28,930 bases of DNA from Clostridiales bacterium (GTDB lineage: Bacteria; Bacillota_A; Clostridia; Saccharofermentanales; Saccharofermentanaceae): contig JAFYJX010000047.1 in NCBI GenBank assembly GCA_017537905.1, forward strand, positions 1 through 28,930. Reading direction: 5' to 3'. Position numbers and translations under genes: made by a program. Under the pieces are notes generated by a model, which saw nothing but the letters and a program-made list of their open reading frames with translations, ran no database searches and was not told where the DNA came from. The stretch's first letter is position 1. Every line of letters starts with the position of its first letter. Shown piece by piece: positions 1 through 7,714 of the stretch.

Positions 1-70
1 AGGTCTGATTTCGGCTTTATCATATGTGCTAAAATAGTTCAATTAAAATTTAATATGGAGAACCATTCAT

Positions 71-1921
71 ATGTGCGGAATAGTCGGTTACACAGGTAAG
101 AAAAAGGCAGCTCCGATCCTCCTGGACGGTCTTGCCAAGCTCGAATACAGAGGTTACGACTCAGCAGGTCTCGCAATCAGAGACGGTGATGCAAATCCGG
201 TTGTCGTTAAGGCAAAGGGCAGACTTAAGGTACTTGCCGAGAAGACTGACGGCGGCGCAGCACTCAAAGGCACATGCGGCATCGGCCATACAAGATGGGC
301 TACCCACGGCGAACCCACGGAGAATAACGCCCACCCCCACATCGTAGATGACTATAACGTCGTAGGCGTACATAACGGCATCATCGAGAACTACCAGGAA
401 TTAAGGGACAAGATGATCCGTAAGGGTTACAAGTTCTATTCCGAGACAGACACCGAAGTTGCCATCAAGACTATCGACTACTACTACAAGAAATACACAC
501 ACGACCCGATCGAAGCTCTCGCCAAGACAATGGTCCGTGTAAGAGGCTCTTACGCTCTCGCAGTAATGTTCAAGGATCACCCGGGCAAGATCTTCGTAGC
601 ACGTAAGGACTCCCCGATGATCATCGGCTACGACAAGGACGCTTCCTACCTCGCATCCGATGTTCCCGCGATCCTCAAGTACACCAGATCCGTTTACTAC
701 ATCAACGATCTCGAAATGGCATGCCTCGAGGCAGGTAACGTTACCTTCTATAACCTGGACGGCGACACGATCGAGAAGACTCCCACAGAGATCGACTGGG
801 ACGCAGCTTCTGCTGAAAAGGGCGGCTTTGAGCACTTCATGATGAAGGAGATCCACGAGCAGCCCAAGGCAGTACAGGATACTTTGAATTCTGTAATCGT
901 ACCTGACGGCGATTCTTACAAGATCGACCTTACAGCAACAAACCTCACAGACGAGGATCTCAAGAGCTTTGAGCAGATCTACATCGTAGCCTGCGGCTCC
1001 GCATATCACGTAGGCTGCTGCACACAGTACATTATCGAGCAGCTTGCCGGCATCCCCGTAAGATGCGAGCTCGCTTCCGAGTTCAGATACAGAACGATGC
1101 CTCTTAACAAGAACGCGCTCTGCATCATCATCAGCCAGTCCGGTGAGACCGCTGACTCACTTGCAGCATTAAGAGACGCCAAGAATAACGGCATCAAGAC
1201 TCTGGCTATCGTAAACGTTGTCGGATCTACCATCGCGCGTGAAGCAGACTATGTTCTCTACACTCTGGCAGGTCCCGAGATCTCCGTTGCCACCACAAAA
1301 GCATACTCAGCACAGCTCGCTGTCTGCTATATCCTCGCTATCAAGTTTGCCCTCGCGAAAGGCACGATCACGGCAGAGCAGGCAAAGGAACTTACAGCAG
1401 AAGTAATGTCCATCCCCGGCAAGATAAACAAGATCTTAGATGACAAGGAGCGTCTCCAGTGGTTCGCAGCAAAGCTCGCAGCCCAGAAGGACATCTTCTT
1501 CATCGGCCGCGGCATCGACTATGCGATCACACTCGAAGGAAGCCTTAAGATGAAGGAGATCTCCTACATCCACAGCGAAGCTTATGCTGCAGGCGAGCTT
1601 AAGCACGGCACCATAAGCCTCATCGAGGAAGGCACTTTCGTAATAGGCGTTCTCACACAGAGCGGACTTTATGAGAAGACTCTCTCCAATCTCGTTGAGA
1701 CAAAGGCAAGAGGCGCTTACCTCATGGCTCTCACTTCTTTCGGCAATTATGCGATCGAGGATACGGCAGATTTCGTAGTCTATGTTCCGAAGATTAATGA
1801 GCTTTTCGCAGCATCCCTGGCTGTCGTTCCGCTCCAGCTTCTGGGCTACTATGTATCCTGCGCAAGAGGTCTCGACGTAGATAAGCCCAGAAACCTCGCA
1901 AAGAGCGTTACTGTAGAGTAA
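71..1921 (+). CDS. glmS: Glutamine--fructose-6-phosphate aminotransferase (isomerizing)
   Basis: This cytosolic enzyme makes glucosamine-6-phosphate from fructose-6-phosphate and glutamine (EC 2.6.1.16), the first step towards UDP-GlcNAc and peptidoglycan. The protein begins MCGIVGYTG, which exposes the catalytic Cys of the class II glutaminase domain after Met removal (about residues 2-230). Two SIS sugar-isomerase domains follow: CGSAYHVG near 315 and SQSGETADS near 360 in the first, FIGRGIDYA near 478 in the second. The C-terminus KPRNLAKSVTVE is the conserved family tail. Its 616 residues match the usual length of about 600-610. The start is supported by GGAGAA at 57-62, eight bases upstream. 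A TAAAAT at 30-35 could be a -10 box, with no good -35. Only 70 upstream bases are visible, so a glmS ribozyme cannot be assessed. Identification is secure. Confidence 0.98.
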   Translation: MCGIVGYTGKKKAAPILLDGLAKLEYRGYDSAGLAIRDGDANPVVVKAKGRLKVLAEKTDGGAALKGTCGIGHTRWATHGEPTENNAHPHIVDDYNVVGVHNGIIENYQELRDKMIRKGYKFYSETDTEVAIKTIDYYYKKYTHDPIEALAKTMVRVRGSYALAVMFKDHPGKIFVARKDSPMIIGYDKDASYLASDVPAILKYTRSVYYINDLEMACLEAGNVTFYNLDGDTIEKTPTEIDWDAASAEKGGFEHFMMKEIHEQPKAVQDTLNSVIVPDGDSYKIDLTATNLTDEDLKSFEQIYIVACGSAYHVGCCTQYIIEQLAGIPVRCELASEFRYRTMPLNKNALCIIISQSGETADSLAALRDAKNNGIKTLAIVNVVGSTIAREADYVLYTLAGPEISVATTKAYSAQLAVCYILAIKFALAKGTITAEQAKELTAEVMSIPGKINKILDDKERLQWFAAKLAAQKDIFFIGRGIDYAITLEGSLKMKEISYIHSEAYAAGELKHGTISLIEEGTFVIGVLTQSGLYEKTLSNLVETKARGAYLMALTSFGNYAIEDTADFVVYVPKINELFAASLAVVPLQLLGYYVSCARGLDVDKPRNLAKSVTVE

Positions 1922-1950
1922 TCCCGGACTTCTGTCCCATTATCGGGATT
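1920..1950 (+). terminator. Weak hairpin after glmS
   Basis: AATCCCG (1920-1926) pairs with CGGGATT (1944-1950) around a 17-base loop, and GGAC/GTCC (1926-1937) is an alternative inner stem. There is no clean U-tract, only CTTTTAT about ten bases later. It may be a leaky terminator or processing hairpin separating glmS from the next gene. Its function is inferred. Confidence 0.3.
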
Positions 1951-1982
1951 GTCAAGGACTTTTATACGGCGCAATGCGCGTC

Positions 1983-1988
1983 TATAAT
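1983..1988 (+). promoter_or_regulatory. -10 box directly before an ATG (leaderless candidate)
   Basis: A perfect TATAAT ends six bases before the ATG at 1995, so transcription would start at or next to the start codon. No Shine-Dalgarno-like purine stretch precedes the ATG. The -35 region is poor (TTTATA at 1961-1966, 16-base spacer). Confidence 0.5.
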
Positions 1989-1994
1989 ATTCGT

Positions 1995-3647
1995 ATGAGC
2001 AAACGCAGACCTTACATCTTTATGACACAGGACAAGCTGATCGATCTTTGCAGATACGACATCGGCTGGATCGAGATCGTCGGCGGTTCTGAGCTGGATG
2101 CATATCCGGATTCAGGCTTCGACGTCCAGTGTGAGAATGAATATCCGATGATGTTATCGGATCTTAAGACTGCGCTCTGCCATTTTGAGGACGAGAAGCT
2201 CTCGTTTGACGACTTTGCCTTTGACTGGTGGTGTCCCATCACAACATATTTCTATGAGGACCTCTGTTTGGATGAGCTCTTGGGACCTGATCCTGATAAT
2301 ATCTGTGATCTTCCCCTGCCTCCTCTTCCGGAGACTGACGAGGACATGATAGTAACTGTACTTCTGAAGATCGCCAAGATCGCCGATAATTTCGATGAGA
2401 ACGGCGGTTTCCCGAAGGGTATTGCTTCCGAAGTCCTTGGCCTTCCGAATCTTATCAACATGATCGAGACCTATGAGGATAACAAGGACCTGCCGCCCGA
2501 AGAGCGCACATATACCAGGGATCAGATGATCACATTCCTCAATCACTGGGATAACAGCCTGCTCCTGGCTGACGCGCGCGAAGATGTTATCAGACATTTC
2601 GTTGAATTTACCAACACCCTGTGCGACCAGCACGTTTTCGAGGCGCTTAAGATCAAGGCATTTGCATGTAACGGCGGCAATGCCGCTTTCCCCTGCGATT
2701 ACCAGGAAGCAGTCAGGCTCCTTACGATCCTTCTTAAGGAATTCGGCTTCGGTTATGCTGCCAATGCTCTGGGCTTCATCTACTACGACGGCAAACTTAC
2801 GGGCAAGCCGGACTTCGATAAGGCCTTTGCCTATTTCGCGATAGCATCCAACTACGGCATCTCTGAGGCCAAGCTTAAGTTTGCCGACATGCTTCTTTTG
2901 GGAGATGCGGGCAATCCTGACCCCATTCTCGCCTATAACACTTATCTTCAGGTCTATCACGACGCGAGGATCAGGTTCGAATCAGGCGACTACAGCAGCA
3001 ATCTGCCCGAGAGCGCCATCAGGATCGCGAGAGCTCTGAAGCTCTTCCCCGACCAGAAGGTCAAGAGGCTTAAGCTCCTATTAGAGGCGACATATTCGGC
3101 ATTTGTCCGCTATCAGAACAACAAGATGTACTCAGATCTGGAATTCTCCAAGGAAGTCCAGGCTGAGATCGATAAGACGATCAACGAATTTACCAAGGAC
3201 GATCCCGTTAAGATCAATTCCGGCTGGCAGAATCTTGGCCTTGATGATGTTAACGACGTCTTTGACGATTTTGCAGGTCCCCCGTTCCCTGCTTACTACA
3301 CAGTCGGCGTAAAGAAGCTTAAGAGCAACAGATATAAGCTCACCTTAAAGCGTCACTCTCTGTTCCCGGATGCTTATCCGCCGCTGTCTTTGTCAGTCCA
3401 GCCCTGGCTCCTGCGCGCCGGACTTTGCGATAATCTGGTATTCACCGTACCTCCGGAGTGCGGCAATGAAGCCATGGATTATCTCGCGAGATCAGGCGAG
3501 GAAGGCACTTTCGATAAGCTAGTCGTAAGGAGCAATGAGCAGAAGACTTCTTCCAGATTCTCGTTTGTAAGGAACGGCCAGGTCGTTCTCGGTTTTGAAG
3601 CCGGTAAGATCTTCTTCAACAAGCCCTCAGGCAAGACCATAGAGTAA
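1995..3647 (+). CDS. Sel1-like repeat protein of unknown function
   Basis: This is a predicted cytosolic protein of about 550 residues with no signal peptide or membrane segment. The middle (roughly residues 210-350) carries Sel1/TPR-like helical repeats, for example the stretches around EAVRLLTILLKEFGFGYAAN and DFDKAFAYFAIASNYG, which usually mediate protein contacts. The acidic N-terminal third and the C-terminal domain of about 150 residues are not recognised. The frame is open from an ATG at 1974, but TATAAT lies inside that extension, so the start MSKRRPYIFM at 1995 is preferred. This would make the mRNA leaderless. It follows glmS by 73 bases and probably has its own promoter. Molecular function is unknown. 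Sel1 assignment is moderately confident. Confidence 0.8.
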   Translation: MSKRRPYIFMTQDKLIDLCRYDIGWIEIVGGSELDAYPDSGFDVQCENEYPMMLSDLKTALCHFEDEKLSFDDFAFDWWCPITTYFYEDLCLDELLGPDPDNICDLPLPPLPETDEDMIVTVLLKIAKIADNFDENGGFPKGIASEVLGLPNLINMIETYEDNKDLPPEERTYTRDQMITFLNHWDNSLLLADAREDVIRHFVEFTNTLCDQHVFEALKIKAFACNGGNAAFPCDYQEAVRLLTILLKEFGFGYAANALGFIYYDGKLTGKPDFDKAFAYFAIASNYGISEAKLKFADMLLLGDAGNPDPILAYNTYLQVYHDARIRFESGDYSSNLPESAIRIARALKLFPDQKVKRLKLLLEATYSAFVRYQNNKMYSDLEFSKEVQAEIDKTINEFTKDDPVKINSGWQNLGLDDVNDVFDDFAGPPFPAYYTVGVKKLKSNRYKLTLKRHSLFPDAYPPLSLSVQPWLLRAGLCDNLVFTVPPECGNEAMDYLARSGEEGTFDKLVVRSNEQKTSSRFSFVRNGQVVLGFEAGKIFFNKPSGKTIE

Positions 3648-3652
3648 TAAAC

Positions 3653-3680
3653 TGGACTAAATGGCCGGAAGGGTTATAAT
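3653..3680 (+). promoter_or_regulatory. Sigma-A-type promoter for the lipoprotein-like gene
   Basis: TGGACT (3653-3658) and TATAAT (3675-3680) are separated by 16 bases, immediately after the preceding stop codon. The predicted start near 3687 gives a leader of about 30 bases that contains the RBS AGGTG at 3704-3708. Confidence 0.6.
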
Positions 3681-3716
3681 GCTCTTGGGGAAAAATAAGG
3701 AATAGGTGCATTAATT

Positions 3717-4553
3717 ATGGCTCACAGAAAAAGGAACCACCATTTTACACATGTTATTGCCTTGATGATCTTATCAAGCGTGCTTTTCTGTGCTTGTGAG
3801 GCGATAAGCATAGAACCTTCCAAGACCACTGAGAGTACGGAAACAGAGATCACTCTGCTGCCGGATTCTTCTAACTGGAGTTTTGAGGTTGAAGGTTCGG
3901 AAGCAACAACTACTACCACAGCTCAGACACCGGAAGAGACTGACGAAGAAGATCCTGAAGATACGGAGACTTCTTCTGATCCCGATGCCACAACGGAGAC
4001 CACGGCTGAGCCCACTTTCGTTTCTTCTTCCAAGGAATTGGGAAGCGGTCCTTATACCTTTATGAGAGGCAGCATGAAGTTCCATTCGCAGACTGACATC
4101 TCGATGATGATCAAGCCCGAAGACGGCTCCGTTTATGACTTTGGCGCCAGGGACTGCCAGTGCAGCTGGATCGACACTTTCTATCTTAAAGACACATACA
4201 AGATGAAGGCTTATGACGCCACTTACCGTTGGCTCGGCTACTACAACAAGGATTTTTCCATAAGTTTCAAGACTTATAAGGAAATTGGCAAATGGAAGTC
4301 GCCCAAGGGCAATGACTACACGCTCTATCTGGTCGAGATCCTGATAATCTCACACAATATGGAGATAAGGATCCTGCCGAAGGAGACAAACGAACTCAGC
4401 GTTTATAACGTTTCCATCAACGGCAGAGGTTATTATGCGTCTGAAGAACAGCTCCAGATGATGGATTTCGTGTTAAGCGCCTTGACGCAGAAACCCTATA
4501 TAGATCCCCTCGAAGGAATCTACACAGGAACCGATCACAAGTATTATTTCTGA
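3717..4553 (+). CDS. Putative lipoprotein with Thr/Glu-rich linker, unknown function
   Basis: The protein has 278 residues. A basic N-terminus (MAHRKRNHH) and a hydrophobic stretch (about residues 11-24) lead to LFCAC, a degenerate lipobox in which Cys27 is the likely lipidated residue. Residues of about 30-105 are low-complexity Thr/Glu/Asp/Pro, typical of an exported spacer that crosses the cell wall. The remaining 170 residues form a compact Tyr- and Trp-containing domain I do not recognise. The RBS AGGTG lies eight bases before the ATG. The stop codon TGA abuts the stop of the convergent decarboxylase gene with no intervening base. Surface location is inferred from the signal; function is unknown. 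Confidence 0.75.
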   Translation: MAHRKRNHHFTHVIALMILSSVLFCACEAISIEPSKTTESTETEITLLPDSSNWSFEVEGSEATTTTTAQTPEETDEEDPEDTETSSDPDATTETTAEPTFVSSSKELGSGPYTFMRGSMKFHSQTDISMMIKPEDGSVYDFGARDCQCSWIDTFYLKDTYKMKAYDATYRWLGYYNKDFSISFKTYKEIGKWKSPKGNDYTLYLVEILIISHNMEIRILPKETNELSVYNVSINGRGYYASEEQLQMMDFVLSALTQKPYIDPLEGIYTGTDHKYYF

Positions 4554-5669
4554 TTATTTGATGTAATCCATGAAGTTTTCTTTGTTCTCTAATGCCGTGG
4601 TCGTCGGTCTTCCCAGATCGTCCCTGGCACCAATGGAACACTTAACTTCAATGAGACTTAATTCATTTCTGGATTTAGCTGCTTCGAGCTCTCTGTCCAG
4701 ATCCTCGAAAGTATCAACGCACACAGCATTGGGATAACCGCATGCCTTGGCGATCGCAACGATATCGATGGAACCTGCAACTGTCGGCATTCCGCCTACT
4801 GTCTCGTGAGCGCTGTTGTTGATAACGACATGGATCAGGTTGGAGGGCTTGTTTGCGCCCATTACAGCCATTGAACCCATGTGCATCAGGACTGCGCCGT
4901 CACCGTCAACGCACCAGATGCGCATATCGGGCTTGTTTATGGCAACTCCGAGCGCGATAGATGAGGAATGTCCCATAGATCCCACCGTAAGGAAGTCGTA
5001 TTTGTGGGACTGTCCGTTTGCTACACGCGTCTCGAAAAGCTCTCTTGATGCTTTACCCGTGGTAGAAACGATCGGATCTTCACCGGATGCTTTAACTATG
5101 TGCTGGATGATCTCTTCGCGGATCATCTTGTTGTCATTTTTGTATTCGACCTTGCCGTCAAATGAGAGCGCGCCCTTTCTGATAACGAAAGCAACGTCTT
5201 TGCCCTTAGCTAAGATCTCCCTGAATTCAGCCATCTTAGCCTCAACTTCTTCATCGGTAGTTTCCTTGCCGATAATGAAGGAAGCAATGTCCATATCATC
5301 CAGGAGCTTCACCGTGACTTCACCCTGATAGATGTGCTGGGGCTCGTCGTGAATACCGGGTTCACCTCTCCAGCCTACGATGAATACCATGGGGATCGCA
5401 TAGACCTTATCGTTCAAAAGCGATGCGACGGGATTAATGATGTTGCCCTCGCCGGAGTTCTGCATGTAAACTACCGGAACCTTACCCGTAGCGAGATGAT
5501 AGCCTGCTGCCAGAGCCGTGCAGTTGCCCTCGTTAGCCGCGATCACATGATGCTTCGGATCAATTCCGTATGTAGCCATCAGATAATTGCAAAGAGCCTT
5601 AAGCTGCGAATCCGGAACTCCGGAATAAAAATCAGAGCCTATTATCTCAACCAGTTTTTCAACTTTCAT
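4554..5669 (-). CDS. aepY: Phosphonopyruvate decarboxylase (stand-alone)
   Basis: This is a thiamine-diphosphate enzyme that converts 3-phosphonopyruvate to phosphonoacetaldehyde (EC 4.1.1.82), the committing step of C-P compound biosynthesis. The 371 residues fit the family. The N-terminal half has YSGVPDSQL and AANEGN, which carries the Glu expected to activate ThDP. The C-terminal half has the ThDP/Mg site VDGDGAVLMHMG followed about 25 residues later by NN. The tail LGRPTTTALENK is typical of the family. The RBS GGAGGG precedes ATG by four bases. Usual partners (phosphoenolpyruvate mutase, aminotransferase or dehydrogenase) are not in the window, and both neighbours are unrelated. Sulfopyruvate decarboxylase is the main alternative activity. 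Expression is probably from its own promoter near 5721-5726. Confidence 0.88.
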   Translation of the reverse strand: MKVEKLVEIIGSDFYSGVPDSQLKALCNYLMATYGIDPKHHVIAANEGNCTALAAGYHLATGKVPVVYMQNSGEGNIINPVASLLNDKVYAIPMVFIVGWRGEPGIHDEPQHIYQGEVTVKLLDDMDIASFIIGKETTDEEVEAKMAEFREILAKGKDVAFVIRKGALSFDGKVEYKNDNKMIREEIIQHIVKASGEDPIVSTTGKASRELFETRVANGQSHKYDFLTVGSMGHSSSIALGVAINKPDMRIWCVDGDGAVLMHMGSMAVMGANKPSNLIHVVINNSAHETVGGMPTVAGSIDIVAIAKACGYPNAVCVDTFEDLDRELEAAKSRNELSLIEVKCSIGARDDLGRPTTTALENKENFMDYIK

Positions 5670-5700
5670 AATCCCTCCGGCAAAACATTGTCTGCGATTT

Positions 5701-5732
5701 TAGTGCTGCTTTAGTAACACATTATAGCACTA
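5701..5732 (-). promoter_or_regulatory. -10 box and overlapping inverted repeat upstream of aepY
   Basis: On the minus strand TATAAT (5726-5721) is a consensus -10 lying about 50 bases upstream of the ATG. The 7-bp arms TAGTGCT (5701-5707) and AGCACTA (5726-5732) form a perfect inverted repeat with an 18-base gap, bracketing the -10 and the likely start point. This is the layout of a repressor operator. No good -35 was found (TTTAAT at a 19-base spacing is the best). The regulator is unknown. Confidence 0.5.
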
Positions 5733-5761
5733 TTAAATTTCAGGGATTAAAGACAAGGGTA

Positions 5762-6421
5762 TCAATGCTTGTCCAGAGTGATTATCCTGTTGCAGTTATC
5801 GGCAACTTCCTTGTCGTGGGTGACAATGATCATGGTCGTATTGGTTTCCCTGTTGAGCTTCTTTAAAAGGGCCACGATCTCCGCTTCCGTCTCGGCATCG
5901 AGAGCGCCTGTCGGCTCGTCTGCCAGAAGCAGAGCAGGCTTACAGACCAGAGCCCTTCCAATCGCAACTCTCTGCTTCTCTCCGCCTGAGAGCTTATTGG
6001 GATATTTATCCCTGAGGTCTGCTATGCCGAGCGATTCGAGCATCTCGTGAGTACGGTGGCGGATCTCCTTTTCGCCAAGGCCTGCCTCCCAGAGTCCCAA
6101 CTCGACGTTCTCGTAAACGTTGTAATCATTTATCAGCGCGAAATGCTGGAGGATAATGCCTATCTTATTACGTCTGAACTTAACGCCGTCTGATGCGGTC
6201 TTGATCTTTACCGGAGTGCCGTCAAAAATATATTCACCGCTGTCTATGGGTTCTATTCCGGCGATCATGTTAAGGATCGTGGTCTTTCCGCATCCGCTCT
6301 TGCCCATTATCGCGACAAGCTCGCCTTTATCGACCGAGAGATCGAAATTATCACAGATAATAGTTTCCTTGTCGCCGGTCTTAAAACTCTTGCAAATGTT
6401 CTTAAATTCAACTAATGGCAT
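5762..6421 (-). CDS. MacB/LolD-type ABC transporter ATPase of the small-protein cassette
   Basis: This is the cytoplasmic ATPase expected to drive the two permease halves upstream. Counting from the upstream Met at 6427, it has Walker A GKSGCGKTT (42-50), the Q-loop (Q94), signature LSGGEKQRVAIGRAL (146-160), Walker B LLLADE (166-171) followed by PTGALD, and the H-loop His204, so it is fully equipped. The segment FALINDYNVYENVELGL resembles, from memory, ATPases associated with lactococcin-972-type bacteriocin loci. The frame opens at 6427, but AGGAG is only two bases from that ATG and eight from the ATG at 6421, so 6421 (MPLVEF) is chosen. It starts 15 bases after the permease stop and is the last gene of the cassette. 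No clear terminator follows. Confidence 0.88.
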   Translation of the reverse strand: MPLVEFKNICKSFKTGDKETIICDNFDLSVDKGELVAIMGKSGCGKTTILNMIAGIEPIDSGEYIFDGTPVKIKTASDGVKFRRNKIGIILQHFALINDYNVYENVELGLWEAGLGEKEIRHRTHEMLESLGIADLRDKYPNKLSGGEKQRVAIGRALVCKPALLLADEPTGALDAETEAEIVALLKKLNRETNTTMIIVTHDKEVADNCNRIITLDKH

Positions 6422-6436
6422 TTCCATATCTCCTCA

Positions 6437-7714
6437 TCAGACGATTTTGTCGCGGATAAGCATATCCAGATTGTTTTCCCTATTGATCTTAAATACCGGT
6501 ATCAGTGACACCAGAACGATGATTCCCGAGAAAGCCAGTATCTGCCATGCCGGCACCAGTAACTTCTCGTATTCCAAAATCGACAACGCATATGTCGGAA
6601 AGAATGAGACTCCCAGGAATATGACCATCTCGATTATCAACGACAGATTTATCTTCCATAGCGGAATTCCGCAGCACATATAGATGCAGAATACAGACCT
6701 GTCCTGAACGGTACGGTTATACAGTACCGAACTTAATGAACAAGTGCATATGATGCATGCAATCAAGGCCAGAACACCTATGAGCGCTACGTTCTTGGCA
6801 GATACGTCTTTGGTCTCGCTTATCTCAATGCCGTCAACAGGATTAGTTTCATACGTATAATAGCCGTGCGCTGCAGTTATCCTGTTGATCTCTTTCTGCA
6901 CATCCATTGTGGGATCGTCGCAATAAACCTGATCTAATTCTTCATACAAGATGTAATAATCTTCCATGCTCATATCGAAATCTCTGGGCACTATCGGATG
7001 GACAGTAAGTATCCTGTCATCCAGGTACTCTACATGACCCCACAGACTCATGTACATGTTATCTTCCAGGATACCTATTACAATTGCTGTATCACCCTTC
7101 AGTGCAATCGTATCGCCAGGCTTAAATGTAGCAGCAAAATCGTTGCCGAGAATTACCGGGAAAGGCACATTTGGATCAAATGTCTTTTTGTCATCTTCAG
7201 TAAAGAAGCGGCCTTCCTTCAGAGAAAGATTGAAGACCTTTTCGGCATTTACAGGTACATTCATGAAATATATGAAATTGATGTAATCATCTTCATAGTA
7301 TTCTCCGCGATTATCCAGACCCTCCTTCATTTGATCATCAACTTGTTTGTAGGCATCCAGTTTTGTTTTGTCTTCAACAAGCCACATCGGGATTGCAATT
7401 ACGCGTGACTGATAAAGCGTCAGATGAGGATTGCTGTCAATCTCTTGGTTTACCTCTTGCCCGATATAATACATGGGTGATTTATTCAACTTGTCTGACG
7501 ACATGGCCAGGTATTCGTCATTGCTCATTTCAAGCCCATAGTGCCTGGCCACTTCATTGCCGTAATGTATGTCAAAATGATCCTTCAGAAAGTAATAATT
7601 CTGAAGCAGAACAAAGACAGTCATTGTACATAGGATCATGTTAAGAAGGATTACGAAATTAGCTTTCGGATGATTCTTTACCGATCTGAAGATATTATTG
7701 ATTATTAGTCTCAT
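6437..7714 (-). CDS. MacB-like ABC permease half (second)
   Basis: The protein has about 425 residues from the preferred start. One TM helix (about 20-40) is followed by a large extracytoplasmic domain (about 40-310) and three TM helices at the C-terminus (around ALIGVLALIACIIC, LSLIIEMVIFLGVSF and LAFSGIIVLVSLIPV). This is the four-TM plan of MacB/FtsX-type permeases. The domain contains the MacB-type segment LKEGRFFTEDDKK. The frame is open from 7750, but MRLIIN at 7714 overlaps the upstream stop as ATGA, so translational coupling is likely and this start is preferred. With the next permease it probably forms a heterodimer served by the single ATPase. Sequence is more A+T-rich than the flanking genes. 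Whether it exports or gives immunity is unknown. Confidence 0.8.
   Translation of the reverse strand: MRLIINNIFRSVKNHPKANFVILLNMILCTMTVFVLLQNYYFLKDHFDIHYGNEVARHYGLEMSNDEYLAMSSDKLNKSPMYYIGQEVNQEIDSNPHLTLYQSRVIAIPMWLVEDKTKLDAYKQVDDQMKEGLDNRGEYYEDDYINFIYFMNVPVNAEKVFNLSLKEGRFFTEDDKKTFDPNVPFPVILGNDFAATFKPGDTIALKGDTAIVIGILEDNMYMSLWGHVEYLDDRILTVHPIVPRDFDMSMEDYYILYEELDQVYCDDPTMDVQKEINRITAAHGYYTYETNPVDGIEISETKDVSAKNVALIGVLALIACIICTCSLSSVLYNRTVQDRSVFCIYMCCGIPLWKINLSLIIEMVIFLGVSFFPTYALSILEYEKLLVPAWQILAFSGIIVLVSLIPVFKINRENNLDMLIRDKIV

Noticed and set aside
1..70. glmS ribozyme upstream of glmS
   Set aside because: Only 70 bases are available and they show none of the conserved ribozyme core, which would extend outside the window in any case.
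401..1009. Long minus-strand open frame inside glmS
   Set aside because: It lies fully antisense to a certain gene. It has Val/Leu/Cys-rich shadow composition, no ribosome binding site and no family resemblance.
2154..2960. 268-codon minus-strand frame inside the Sel1-repeat gene
   Set aside because: It is a mirror of the coding strand's codon bias, with no start signal or recognisable motif.
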